Part shown: positions 1 to 7,660 of the stretch, in pieces
Layout: each line of letters begins with the position of its first letter
Position numbering within the stretch: the stretch's first letter is position 1
Assembly: GCA_043814035.1 (NCBI GenBank)
Contig: JBDRKJ010000002.1
Span: 1 to 64,000, forward strand
Reading direction: 5' to 3'
Origin: Peribacter sp043814035
GTDB lineage: Bacteria > Patescibacteriota > Gracilibacteria > Peribacterales > Peribacteraceae
Length of the DNA stretch: 64,000 bases
Made by a program: the position numbers and the translations under genes
Notes under the pieces: model-generated
The model's database searches: none
What the model was told of the DNA's origin: nothing
Seen by the model: the letters and a program-made list of their open reading frames with translations, nothing else

Positions 1-2
1 AG

Positions 3-182
3 GACAAGGTGATAGACACAGTGATAGAGACAATTGGATTGGCGTTTGCACTCCATGACTCCATCCTAAGCCAACCGGGAGAATGCCGGAACCTCTTCAT
101 CCGCCAGCTTACGCAGGCGGTGTTTCGGCGGAATCATAAAACGCCGCCATATATCTGCAGAACAAGGGCAGAAAACAAATGA
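3..182 (+). CDS. C-terminal end of an unidentified protein (partial)
   Basis: An open frame enters from the left edge and stops with TGA at 180-182, leaving 59 readable residues that begin DKVIDTVIETIGLAFALHDS. The first half looks amphipathic-helical and the tail is basic. I recognise no family. The frame carries no stop and ends about 20 nt before the -10 element of the next gene, which fits a real gene end, but 59 residues is too little to exclude chance. Two short GC-rich inverted repeats (around 110-130 and 125-155) lie within it. Confidence 0.35.
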   Translation, partial: DKVIDTVIETIGLAFALHDSILSQPGECRNLFIRQLTQAVFRRNHKTPPYICRTRAENK

Positions 183-207
183 AAGATAGCGTAATATTCA
201 CTACAAT
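179..207 (+). promoter_or_regulatory. def promoter (leaderless architecture)
   Basis: ATGAAA (179-184) as the -35 and TACAAT (202-207) as the -10 are 17 nt apart. The predicted transcription start falls at about 214-217, on or next to the TTG at 217. No Shine-Dalgarno sequence precedes either candidate start codon. Confidence 0.55.
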
Positions 208-216
208 TGCCTTACG

Positions 217-726
217 TTGAGCATCATTTCCTCCGTACTCCCTAGCATGTCCGTCCTCCCCATCCAGAAAGGCGCCGACAATCCCATCCTCCGTAAGAAG
301 GGGGCAAAGGTGCCAGAGGTAACCAAAGCTCTACGCAAACTTATCAAAAATATGCGTGAGACCATGAAGGAGGAGGATGGAGCCGGTTTGGCTGCACCAC
401 AGATCGGCGAGTCTCTACAGCTCTGTCTCGCACTCATCGAAGGCAAAATGACTGTGCTTATCAATCCGGAAATTGTCTGGAAGAGTAACGAGACGCATGT
501 TGAAGAAGAAGGGTGTCTGAGTCTGCCAGGGCTGCAGGTTCCCGTTGCGCGCCCCGTTTCGATCACCGTGAAATTCTTAAACGAAAAGGGTGCATCGCAG
601 GAGCTCAAGCTCACCGATTTCTCCGCACGCACCGTGCAACACGAGTTGGATCATCTGAATGGCATTCTGCTCGTAGATTACCTCTCCGCTGATCAAATGC
701 TCCCGAAAATGGAGCAAAACGCGTGA
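217..726 (+). CDS. def: Peptide deformylase
   Basis: Removes the formyl group from the N-terminal methionine of new proteins; a metal-dependent cytosolic enzyme. All three family motifs are visible: GAGLAAPQIG (motif 1), EEGCLSLPG with the metal-binding Cys (motif 2) and QHELDHLNG with two metal-binding His and the catalytic Glu (motif 3). Length is normal (169 residues from TTG 217, or 159 from ATG 247). I prefer TTG 217 because a good -10 ends 9 nt upstream and would give a leaderless mRNA; ATG 247 (MSVLPIQKG) matches the usual N-terminus of the family and remains possible. Next to gatB, so both genes serve translation. Confidence 0.95.
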   Translation: MSIISSVLPSMSVLPIQKGADNPILRKKGAKVPEVTKALRKLIKNMRETMKEEDGAGLAAPQIGESLQLCLALIEGKMTVLINPEIVWKSNETHVEEEGCLSLPGLQVPVARPVSITVKFLNEKGASQELKLTDFSARTVQHELDHLNGILLVDYLSADQMLPKMEQNA

Positions 727-731
727 AGCGA

Positions 732-761
732 TTGCGGAGGGAATCACGCTCCCGCTACTCT
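732..761 (+). promoter_or_regulatory. gatB proximal promoter
   Basis: TTGCGG (732-737), 18-nt spacer, TACTCT (756-761), then 6 nt to ATG 768. This supports ATG 768 rather than GTG 723 as the gatB start and fits the leaderless pattern seen across the window. Confidence 0.45.
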
Positions 762-767
762 GCTCGC

Positions 768-2213
768 ATGCCTGAACTGGAAGCTGTCATCGGCCTCGAA
801 GTCCATGCGCAGATGAACACGAAGACGAAGATGTTCTGCGGATGCGATAATGACGCCTTTGGTAAGGCACCCAACACGACCGTGTGCCCTATCTGCATGG
901 GCTTTCCGGGCACGCTCCCTGTGCCGAACAAGGAGGCAATCACAAAGGCTGTGCGTGCTTCTCTGGCGATTGGATGCATAGTGGCAGATGAGTGCCACTT
1001 CGATCGCAAGCATTACTTCTACCCAGATCTTCCGGCGGGTTTTCAGATTTCGCAGTACGACTTTCCACTGGCAAAGGGTGGCAGCGTGCACTACGACCTC
1101 ATCGATACGAGCGGCAATGCAATCGGGGAACGCTCCTGCCGCATTACACGTCTGCACATGGAGAACGATGCAGGCAAACTGAGTCACTACGGCAATAACA
1201 CACTCTGTGATTACAACCGCTCAGGAACTCCACTCATGGAAATCGTCACGGAGCCGGATCTTACATCAGCCGAAGACGCCGTCGCTTTCGCGCAGGAACT
1301 GCGACGCATACTGATCTCGGTGGGAGCGAGCGATGCCGACATGTTCAAGGGCATGATGCGGTTCGATGCTTCGATCTCATTGAAGGAGAAAGGAACGAAA
1401 AAGCTCAATCCGCGCAGTGAGATCAAGAACCTTAACTCATTCAAAGCCCTTGAGAAAGCCCTGCAGTATGAGGAGAAACGGCTACGCGATCTGTGGGAGA
1501 AAGATGGCGGACCGATGAAGAATGACATCACCGTCGGCTGGCTGGATGAGGAGGAGAAAACACGCATGCTCCGCAACAAAGAAACTGCCGACGACTACCG
1601 CTACTTCCCCGAGCCGGACTTGCCGCCGCTGCGATTCGACGCAAAGGAACTCGAAAAAGTACGTGCCGATTTGCCTCCGTTGCCGCGCGAAGAGAAGAAG
1701 AAGCTCTCCTCTCTAGGATTAACCGAGGCTGAGGCACAGCAGCTCAATGCGGACCACGACCTCAAGGAGATTTACGAGGCCGTGCTAGTAAGACTCAAGG
1801 ACCCCAAACGTGCATCCGGCATCGTCATCACGCAGCTCACAGGATTTCTGAACGCAGCAGGCAAGACAGTGCGGCAGGGTCCCGGCGTGCAGGCCATCTT
1901 CGATCTCGTCGAAGCCATCGAGAACGGCAAGATTTCGGGCAGTAAGGGGAAAGAGGTACTCGAAAAAATGGTGGAGACCGGAAAATCCGCACCCGAGATC
2001 ATCGCAGAAGAAGGGCTCGAACAGATTTCGGACGAAGGAGCCCTCGAAACACTGGTCGACAAGGCTATTGCCGCAAACCCCAAAGCTGTTGAGTCCTACA
2101 AGAAAGGGAAAACCCAAGCCCTCGGTGCGATAGTAGGCTGGGTGATGAAAGAGACCAAAGGTCAGGCCAATCCGGAAAAGGTGAATGTGATCCTCCACAA
2201 AAAGATAGGGTAA
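768..2213 (+). CDS. gatB: Asp-tRNA(Asn)/Glu-tRNA(Gln) amidotransferase subunit B
   Basis: Kinase/transamidation subunit of GatCAB, which converts misacylated Glu-tRNA(Gln) or Asp-tRNA(Asn) to the correct amide. The N-terminus has the signature EAVIGLEVHAQ, followed by a zinc-binding Cys cluster (CGCDN...CPICMG) and the long GatB catalytic domain; the C-terminal third is the helical YqeY-like tRNA-binding tail. About 481 residues, full length. The alternative GTG at 723 overlaps the def stop and would add 15 basic residues without family support. gatA and gatC are not in the window. Confidence 0.95.
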   Translation: MPELEAVIGLEVHAQMNTKTKMFCGCDNDAFGKAPNTTVCPICMGFPGTLPVPNKEAITKAVRASLAIGCIVADECHFDRKHYFYPDLPAGFQISQYDFPLAKGGSVHYDLIDTSGNAIGERSCRITRLHMENDAGKLSHYGNNTLCDYNRSGTPLMEIVTEPDLTSAEDAVAFAQELRRILISVGASDADMFKGMMRFDASISLKEKGTKKLNPRSEIKNLNSFKALEKALQYEEKRLRDLWEKDGGPMKNDITVGWLDEEEKTRMLRNKETADDYRYFPEPDLPPLRFDAKELEKVRADLPPLPREEKKKLSSLGLTEAEAQQLNADHDLKEIYEAVLVRLKDPKRASGIVITQLTGFLNAAGKTVRQGPGVQAIFDLVEAIENGKISGSKGKEVLEKMVETGKSAPEIIAEEGLEQISDEGALETLVDKAIAANPKAVESYKKGKTQALGAIVGWVMKETKGQANPEKVNVILHKKIG

Positions 2214-2247
2214 CTCCCGTAGCATGACGTGACGAAGAGAGGATTTT

Positions 2248-2622
2248 TCACTCTTCTTTAGGGGAGTAATGTGCACGCCATCCCTTCAAGACGGCATCCT
2301 GCAACAGGCCACATTCCTCCAGGGGATCCTCGAACTGCAAGCCGCGGTCGGAATCGCCACCCATAAGGATAGCGATGTACGCGCGGACGACGAGAATTTG
2401 GATCCATCCCTGGCAGACGTATTCCTGAAGATCTTCCGTGATGATATCGCAGACTTTCCTGCGGACAGACTGGCTCACCCCTTCCGTCGTCAGGATGATC
2501 TCACTCACTGTCTCGGAAGGAAGCTGCCAAGTCAGTTGTTCGGCAATATCTGGATCATCGTTGTCCGCTTGTATGAGACGCGTCGCAAGTCGAGAGAAAA
2601 AAAACTCCTTCATGGTTCCCAT
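2248..2622 (-). CDS. Hypothetical acidic helical protein
   Basis: Encodes about 124 residues beginning MGTMKEFFFSRLATRL (second Met at 2613). The protein is acidic and predicted mostly helical, with a repeated pattern of aliphatic residues (SETVSEIILTTEG, GWIQILVVRAYIAIL). No known domain recognised and no signal peptide. The gene is divergent from the ACT-domain gene. A TTGACA/TATCGT promoter-like pair lies about 55 nt upstream. It may be one of this lineage's orphan proteins. Confidence 0.5.
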   Translation of the reverse strand: MGTMKEFFFSRLATRLIQADNDDPDIAEQLTWQLPSETVSEIILTTEGVSQSVRRKVCDIITEDLQEYVCQGWIQILVVRAYIAILMGGDSDRGLQFEDPLEECGLLQDAVLKGWRAHYSPKEE

Positions 2623-2677
2623 AGAAGACAGGGGAAAACGATGTGGAAGTTTTTTTGAGCTTTCCAATCTCAAGAAA

Positions 2678-2705
2678 ACGATACTCTGCTCTATGGATTT
2701 GTCAA
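2678..2705 (-). promoter_or_regulatory. Putative promoter for the acidic helical protein
   Basis: On the minus strand TTGACA (2705-2700) is followed after 16 nt by TATCGT (2683-2678). The start codon lies about 55 nt further on, so this would be a leadered transcript, unlike most genes here. Confidence 0.35.
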
Positions 2706-2719
2706 GTTCGTATACATAT

Positions 2720-2747
2720 TTGCAATTAACCGATTTTCTATTATAAT
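2720..2747 (+). promoter_or_regulatory. Promoter of the prephenate-dehydrogenase-like gene
   Basis: TTGCAA (2720-2725), 16-nt spacer and a perfect TATAAT (2742-2747) in an AT-rich stretch. The predicted start of transcription is about 2754, immediately before TTG 2756. Confidence 0.6.
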
Positions 2748-2755
2748 TGCCAACT

Positions 2756-3901
2756 TTGGAGACTCCTTCCTCTTTCGCCGGGCAAACCGTGAGCGTCTTT
2801 GGCGCAGCAATGAAGGATGTGAGAGTTCCAACATGGGGAAGTAAGCTGGCGGATCGCATCGAGCCGCACGCAGAACGGCTCCTTCGGGTAGACCCGAAAT
2901 TGGGGACACAGGGATACGATCCAAAGCAAGCCATTCGAGAGTCGGATACCATCCTCTTCGCCGTAACACCCGACGAGCAGATCAATGCCATTGCCACGGA
3001 TCACGCACATGAGTTCCACGAGGGCCAAGTTTGTATGGAATGCTCCACAACCAAATTGCAAATTGCCCAAACACTGCACAACCTTGACCAGCAAGGCTTG
3101 AGCGTCTGCTCTATTCATCCCGGAGCACGTGCGGACCTCCCTGCCCGTGGACAGAAAATGCTCATCATGCCGGTTGGACTGCATGGGGAACCAGCCCAGG
3201 AACAAGCAAGAGAAATCGCGGCATTGCTCGAAATGATCCCTATAGAGTTTATTCGCTTCGAGCAACACGTGCAGGCGATGGCCATCGCACAGGTATTGGA
3301 TCATGCACTTCAGCGCACAAAGATCCATACACTCAGCAAATTGCTGCCACTCTTCGGCTTCACGCTTGAGCAAGTGGAAGCTATGGCCTTTGCGAATACT
3401 CGCATCAACATGCTCGGCACAGGCCGGGTCGGCATTCAGCAACCCGCTGTTTCAGCAAAAATAATCCAAGAGGCTCAGAGCCATCCTGAAACGACAGCAG
3501 TCCTTGAAACACTTATCGCATCGCTGGAAGGCATGAAAAATGCCGATGCAGCATCGCTCGCAACAGCATTCCAGGGCGATATCGATGCAATAGATTCCGA
3601 CGGATCGTGGCGACAGAAAATGTTGCCTCTCACAAGCAGCATCCTTGAACAGATGGCAAACCTGGATATCAAGGGAATGCGCTTGTACTCTTCGAAAAAT
3701 GAAAAGGGGGTTTTGGAAAAAATCACCCATGTTCTCTGTGCCAATGGAATCAACATCACAGGCATCACCTCTCACAATCTCGAACCTGAAGAAGGCAGAC
3801 CGGGCGTAACGTTCTGTTTCGGAATTGATGAAAAAAGCACATTTGACATGCAGAAACTTACGGCAGACCTCCTGGCAATAGGTGTAACGATTGAAGCGTA
3901 A
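2756..3901 (+). CDS. Prephenate dehydrogenase-like protein with C-terminal ACT domain
   Basis: About 381 residues: an N-terminal Rossmann-like region (VSVFGAAM...SDTILFAVTPDEQIN), a central helical prephenate-dehydrogenase-like region with SIHPGARAD at the place of the family's catalytic His loop, and a C-terminal ACT domain (KGVLEKITHVLCANGINITG onward), usually a ligand-binding regulator. The normal glycine-rich NAD loop (GxGxxG) is replaced by GAAMKDVRV, so classical NAD-dependent activity is uncertain. No other aromatic-pathway gene is nearby. Start: TTG 2756 is 8 nt after the TATAAT; TTG 2747 overlaps that -10, and GTG 2789 is possible. Confidence 0.75.
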   Translation: METPSSFAGQTVSVFGAAMKDVRVPTWGSKLADRIEPHAERLLRVDPKLGTQGYDPKQAIRESDTILFAVTPDEQINAIATDHAHEFHEGQVCMECSTTKLQIAQTLHNLDQQGLSVCSIHPGARADLPARGQKMLIMPVGLHGEPAQEQAREIAALLEMIPIEFIRFEQHVQAMAIAQVLDHALQRTKIHTLSKLLPLFGFTLEQVEAMAFANTRINMLGTGRVGIQQPAVSAKIIQEAQSHPETTAVLETLIASLEGMKNADAASLATAFQGDIDAIDSDGSWRQKMLPLTSSILEQMANLDIKGMRLYSSKNEKGVLEKITHVLCANGINITGITSHNLEPEEGRPGVTFCFGIDEKSTFDMQKLTADLLAIGVTIEA

Positions 3902-3930
3902 TCTGGACGCCTTCTTTGTTGGCTGTCACT

Positions 3931-4488
3931 CTAAGCCTTCTTCATATATGCCCCTGTTTCAGTATTTACCTTCACGGTATCGCCTTCGCTCAAGAAGAGC
4001 GGCACGTTGACCGTGAGTCCGCTCTCGAGCTTGGCGGGCTTGGTGCCGCCCGTGGCGGTATCACCACGTACACCGGGCATCGTCTCGACAATTTTTAAAT
4101 CCACCGTAGGCAGCAGCTGGATGCTGATGGGATGCTCCTCGAACATGAGCGCATCAACTTCTCCGCCATCCACGAGGTACTGGATAGTGTCACCCAGTGT
4201 CTCTTTGTTCAGAAAAAACTGGTCGTAACTCTGCAGATCCATGAACGTGTACTGCTCGCCATCGTTGTAGAGGTACTGCACACGACGGTAGCCCACATCG
4301 GCCGGCTCCACCTGTTCGCTCCCCTGAAAATTCTGCTGAATCACCGCCCCCGTCTTCAGGTTCTTGAGCTTGCACTGCATGTTCGCCTTGCTCTGGCTCT
4401 TGCGTCCGAACTGCGAAGTGACGATGAGGTAGGGCACCCCATTCAGTTGGATAGCGCGGCCGGGCTTGAGTTCTGTAATCACGTACAT
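3931..4488 (-). CDS. efp: Elongation factor P
   Basis: Relieves ribosome stalling at polyproline stretches. The 185 residues cover the full three-domain family: MYVITELKPGRAI at the N-terminus, KLKNLKTGAV in domain I, FMDLQSYDQF in domain II, and the signature VRGDTATGGTKPAKLESG in domain III. In a gap-free alignment with well-known EF-Ps, the tip residue that is normally Lys or Arg falls on Gln32 (RKSQSKAN), so the usual lysine or arginine modification pathways would not apply. The start at 4488 is chosen because MYVITEL is the conserved beginning and a -10 ends 9 nt upstream. Confidence 0.95.
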   Translation of the reverse strand: MYVITELKPGRAIQLNGVPYLIVTSQFGRKSQSKANMQCKLKNLKTGAVIQQNFQGSEQVEPADVGYRRVQYLYNDGEQYTFMDLQSYDQFFLNKETLGDTIQYLVDGGEVDALMFEEHPISIQLLPTVDLKIVETMPGVRGDTATGGTKPAKLESGLTVNVPLFLSEGDTVKVNTETGAYMKKA

Positions 4489-4497
4489 GGTTTCTGC

Positions 4498-4527
4498 AGT
4501 GTGTCCGACGAGGCGTGAGTTCGTCAA
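4498..4527 (-). promoter_or_regulatory. efp promoter
   Basis: Minus strand: TTGACG (4527-4522), 18-nt spacer, CACACT (4503-4498), then 9 nt to the ATG at 4488. No Shine-Dalgarno sequence. Confidence 0.45.
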
Positions 4528-4625
4528 GAAAGGAGGGAGGAAAGCGATACTATAAACTGCTAGCTATAAGCAAAAAACGGCCAAATAGTTCGCACCAATC
4601 GCGCTTAAAGCTTATGTCTTATGGC

Positions 4626-6554
4626 TTACAGCTTCGTCTCAGACGCCCTCTTCCAGCCGAGCTGAATGATGGCCTGACGCACGCGCTCGGGGAAATTCTC
4701 AGGCCCACCGGGGAGCGCGAAGTACAGTCGTCGCAGAATACGTCCCTGATCAGGATGACCTTCGACCATCTTAAGTTCCTGAATGAACTGGTTGAGGCGT
4801 GCCTGCGTAAGGTGATAGGCAAAGATGCGCTGTCGGATACCAGCCACAAGTTGCTGCACCTCAACCTCTGAAAGTGACGGCGCCTTTTCGACCGGCAGGT
4901 ACGCCGTGATCTGCTGCAGTAGGATCGGATCCACCTTCTGCGTCTGGCCAAGCTCTTCCTGCTTCTTGAGCGCGAGTGCAAGCATTTCGAGCGCCGCCGA
5001 GGACTCTCTGCGCACATCAGGCGTCAATGCGGAAACATCCTGACTCCTCAGAATTTGCATCTCGGGCTGGAGCTGTGCCCACATCTCGGGCAGGCCACGG
5101 AGGTTGCCTGTCTCAATTGTCTGTGTCAGCACACTCAGTGCATCGAGCAGCAGACTACCACGGGCATCCGCCACATTGTTCACACCATCAGCCAGCTCTG
5201 AACTGGCCTCGAGCACAGCTTTCTTCAACATATATCCCTGATCGCCAGGCAGTGCTGCCGCAATGTCACTCACATTCTGCGACACCACCTGCTTCAACAG
5301 GAATTGTGCAAGTGTTGCATCACCGGACCCGGTCGCCAGCGCGACGAGTGTGGACCGGTACTCCTCGAGCGGTAAAGCCACGGCACCAGTGTGACCCTGT
5401 GCCAGAAGTGCGGCGGCCTCGGTCAATCGTGCATCCGCATGCTGAAGCTGCTTCTGCATTTTTGCTTCACCACCAATGGTCAGGAACAAATCGACCGCCT
5501 CCACCGCACGCTTAACCGGATAGAGCGTGGAGGTGGGCAGAATGCGTGCCCGCCCCGCAAGACGTGCCTGCTGTAGAGCAGCAATCTCTTGTCGATGTAC
5601 AGCATCCAGAGTGAGATTGCCCTGTGGCCACGGTGCCTGGTACGAACTCGTCGGAAGTTTCTGTGCATACGGTGCGCCCGTATCCCGCAGCATGGCCCAC
5701 TGGCCAGCAACGAGAGGAATGTTCTTGCCCTCACGCGTGACCTGCGCGCTGCGGTCATACACTTCGATGCGCACGTCTCGCTCACCTTCAATAGAAACAC
5801 TGCCGCCATTTACTGTCACAAGCCCAACCGGCGTGAACACTGTAAGCCCACGAAGGTTCACAGGAACAAGCCCCTGTATCCAGAGACGGCCGGTGTAGAT
5901 CGAAAGGGTAGGAACGAGTTCCGTAGCAGGCTCCATACGATCCGAAATATCCACCAGATCGATCATCGTCGCATTGTCGAGGCGCACCACACCATCATCA
6001 CCCAGCACAATACTCGCCTGACCATCTTCCCCTGTTTGAATACGCATACCCGCGCGCAGAGCAACCTCCTCCGTCACTGGCTGCCATACCTCGTCAATGA
6101 GAATGGAAACCGATCCATGCGGAAGGAGCGTTGCCTCTGATTCTGCAGAAGAATGAGGCGCCCAGAACATGCGCGGCGTCATCTGCCCCACAAATACGAG
6201 CAACACGGCTGCCGCCACCCACTTCACTCCCCAGAACATGTGCCGCGTCTGTCGCATAGGCTGAAGTTCTGGCGAGAAACGCTGCCAGAGCACATGACCG
6301 AAACCCTCAGGTGCAACGAACCACCCACGCAGCTCCAAGAGGAACCCGTGAGCGCGTTGTGCGAGTAAGGCGGAAGAAATGCGCTCCCAGATTGCGTGCT
6401 TCGTTGCAGGTGTGGGTGTGAGTATGGCTTTGGTCGCACGCAACGCCTCTGGAGCAGAGACCCTCGCCTGCAGGCGGGTACGAATACGGCCCTGTGCGCC
6501 CTCATCGGGCGTCAGGTCACGTTGGAGCCTTAAGAGGAGGTCCTCTACTGACAT
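4626..6554 (-). CDS. Membrane-anchored FecR/DUF5667 protein, probable anti-sigma partner
   Basis: 642 residues. Residues 1-105 are cytoplasmic and helical; one membrane segment lies near 109-125 (WGVKWVAAAVLLVFVG); an extracytoplasmic FecR-like beta domain follows (about 140-260, with VTVNGGSVSIEGERDVRIEV); then a DUF5667 region containing STLYPVKRAVEAVDLF and a long helical tail. It lies 33 nt downstream of the ECF sigma gene on the same strand. Family knowledge and position suggest it holds the sigma factor at the membrane and senses an envelope signal; the N-terminal sigma-binding role is inferred, as no classical zinc anti-sigma motif is visible. Confidence 0.75.
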   Translation of the reverse strand: MSVEDLLLRLQRDLTPDEGAQGRIRTRLQARVSAPEALRATKAILTPTPATKHAIWERISSALLAQRAHGFLLELRGWFVAPEGFGHVLWQRFSPELQPMRQTRHMFWGVKWVAAAVLLVFVGQMTPRMFWAPHSSAESEATLLPHGSVSILIDEVWQPVTEEVALRAGMRIQTGEDGQASIVLGDDGVVRLDNATMIDLVDISDRMEPATELVPTLSIYTGRLWIQGLVPVNLRGLTVFTPVGLVTVNGGSVSIEGERDVRIEVYDRSAQVTREGKNIPLVAGQWAMLRDTGAPYAQKLPTSSYQAPWPQGNLTLDAVHRQEIAALQQARLAGRARILPTSTLYPVKRAVEAVDLFLTIGGEAKMQKQLQHADARLTEAAALLAQGHTGAVALPLEEYRSTLVALATGSGDATLAQFLLKQVVSQNVSDIAAALPGDQGYMLKKAVLEASSELADGVNNVADARGSLLLDALSVLTQTIETGNLRGLPEMWAQLQPEMQILRSQDVSALTPDVRRESSAALEMLALALKKQEELGQTQKVDPILLQQITAYLPVEKAPSLSEVEVQQLVAGIRQRIFAYHLTQARLNQFIQELKMVEGHPDQGRILRRLYFALPGGPENFPERVRQAIIQLGWKRASETKL

Positions 6555-6587
6555 ATCACTAGGTAAAACGGGGGGAAAGCGCTTTTG

Positions 6588-7160
6588 TTACAGCATTCCA
6601 TGGGCTTCTGGAGGAAGGAGAGCCTCAAGTTTTTCTAAAGCACGGAACTTGAGTACACGTACCGCCCCCTCGCGCATCTTGAGCGTGCGGGCGATTTCGC
6701 TATGGGGAAGATCGGCCATATACGAGAGCAGCAGAATTTCACGGTAACGGCGCGGCAATTTATCCATGGCTGCACGGACCATCGCGAGCGTCTCAGAACG
6801 TTTGACACGATGGTCGGCGTGATTCATCTCATCGGGATCGCGAATCTCTTCGGGCATCTCGGTGGTATCGCGTCGCGAACGGTAGGCATCAATTACTTCG
6901 TATCGCGCAATGCGAAAGAGCCATGCCGCGAAAGGTACGCTCTTGCGCTCCTGATAGGTGTGGAGCTTCTGCCACACTTTGAGAAACACATCAGCAACCA
7001 GATCTTCGGCCATCTCTCTATCGAAGCGAAACGCCGCATAGCGGTACACTTGCGGAAAGAAGTGGTCGTACAGACGCTCGAACGCCTGCGTGTCACCCTC
7101 CTTGGCCTGACGGACGAAAGAGAGGATTTCTTGCTCGGTGAGAGAAACGTTCTCTGCCAT
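6588..7160 (-). CDS. ECF-type RNA polymerase sigma factor
   Basis: 190 residues from ATG 7160. Region 2 is recognisable (AFERLYDHFFPQVYRYAAFRF, then EDLVADVFLKVWQKL and FAAWLFRIARYEVID), and so is region 4 (MDKLPRRYREILLLSYMADL and SEIARTLKMREGAVRVLKFRAL). There is no region 3, as expected for the ECF class. The start is taken at MAENVSLTEQEIL because a TATACT (7177-7172) ends 11 nt upstream; a longer N-terminus from 7232 would run through that element. It forms a probable operon with the FecR/DUF5667 gene and probably directs a small envelope regulon. Confidence 0.92.
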   Translation of the reverse strand: MAENVSLTEQEILSFVRQAKEGDTQAFERLYDHFFPQVYRYAAFRFDREMAEDLVADVFLKVWQKLHTYQERKSVPFAAWLFRIARYEVIDAYRSRRDTTEMPEEIRDPDEMNHADHRVKRSETLAMVRAAMDKLPRRYREILLLSYMADLPHSEIARTLKMREGAVRVLKFRALEKLEALLPPEAHGML

Positions 7161-7300
7161 GGGAGGTGCCAAGTATACAAGACGAATGAAAGAATACGGC
7201 AAAAAAGCTGAGGAGAAAGGGCTCCTAAACATCGGCTCCTTTTGGTTGACAACTCAGACAGGAACGACGAGCATCTCCCCTCTTTTTCCCACACTACACA

Positions 7301-7636
7301 ATGGAACTATCCGCTCAAGAGAAACTGGCCGCATGCATGAGTCAAGATACCCAAGATGGTCGCGTTGATAGGGCTCAGGAACTCTGTCAGACGCCAGAAG
7401 AAATCACTGCACTGCTCACTGCTATCGACTGCGAGTCGAAAAGTTTGGAACGCCTAGAGGAGAGAGTGGAAAGAACCGCTCATGCAAGAACTGCAGAAGA
7501 AATTGACCGCTCTTCCACGAAACCCACGGATGATGATGAGGCCTTGAAAAACATAACCTTACAAGGTCGAACCCTGCGACAAATATCTGAAGCGCTCCGT
7601 ACAAGGCTTGCTGGTCTTACAAGCGCCGCGGTCTAA
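7301..7636 (+). CDS. Hypothetical small charged helical protein
   Basis: 111 residues, MELSAQEKLAACMSQDTQDG at the start, rich in Glu, Arg, Ala and Thr with coiled-coil-like heptads (ESKSLERLEERVERTAHART). No signal peptide, membrane segment or known domain. It is divergent from the ECF sigma gene and convergent with guaA. A TTGACA (7246-7251) with GAGCAT 17 nt later precedes it; the same spacing and a similar -10 precede the orphan at 9532. Confidence 0.55.
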   Translation: MELSAQEKLAACMSQDTQDGRVDRAQELCQTPEEITALLTAIDCESKSLERLEERVERTAHARTAEEIDRSSTKPTDDDEALKNITLQGRTLRQISEALRTRLAGLTSAAV

Positions 7637-7660
7637 AATGGTTGAGTGAGTATCTCATCC

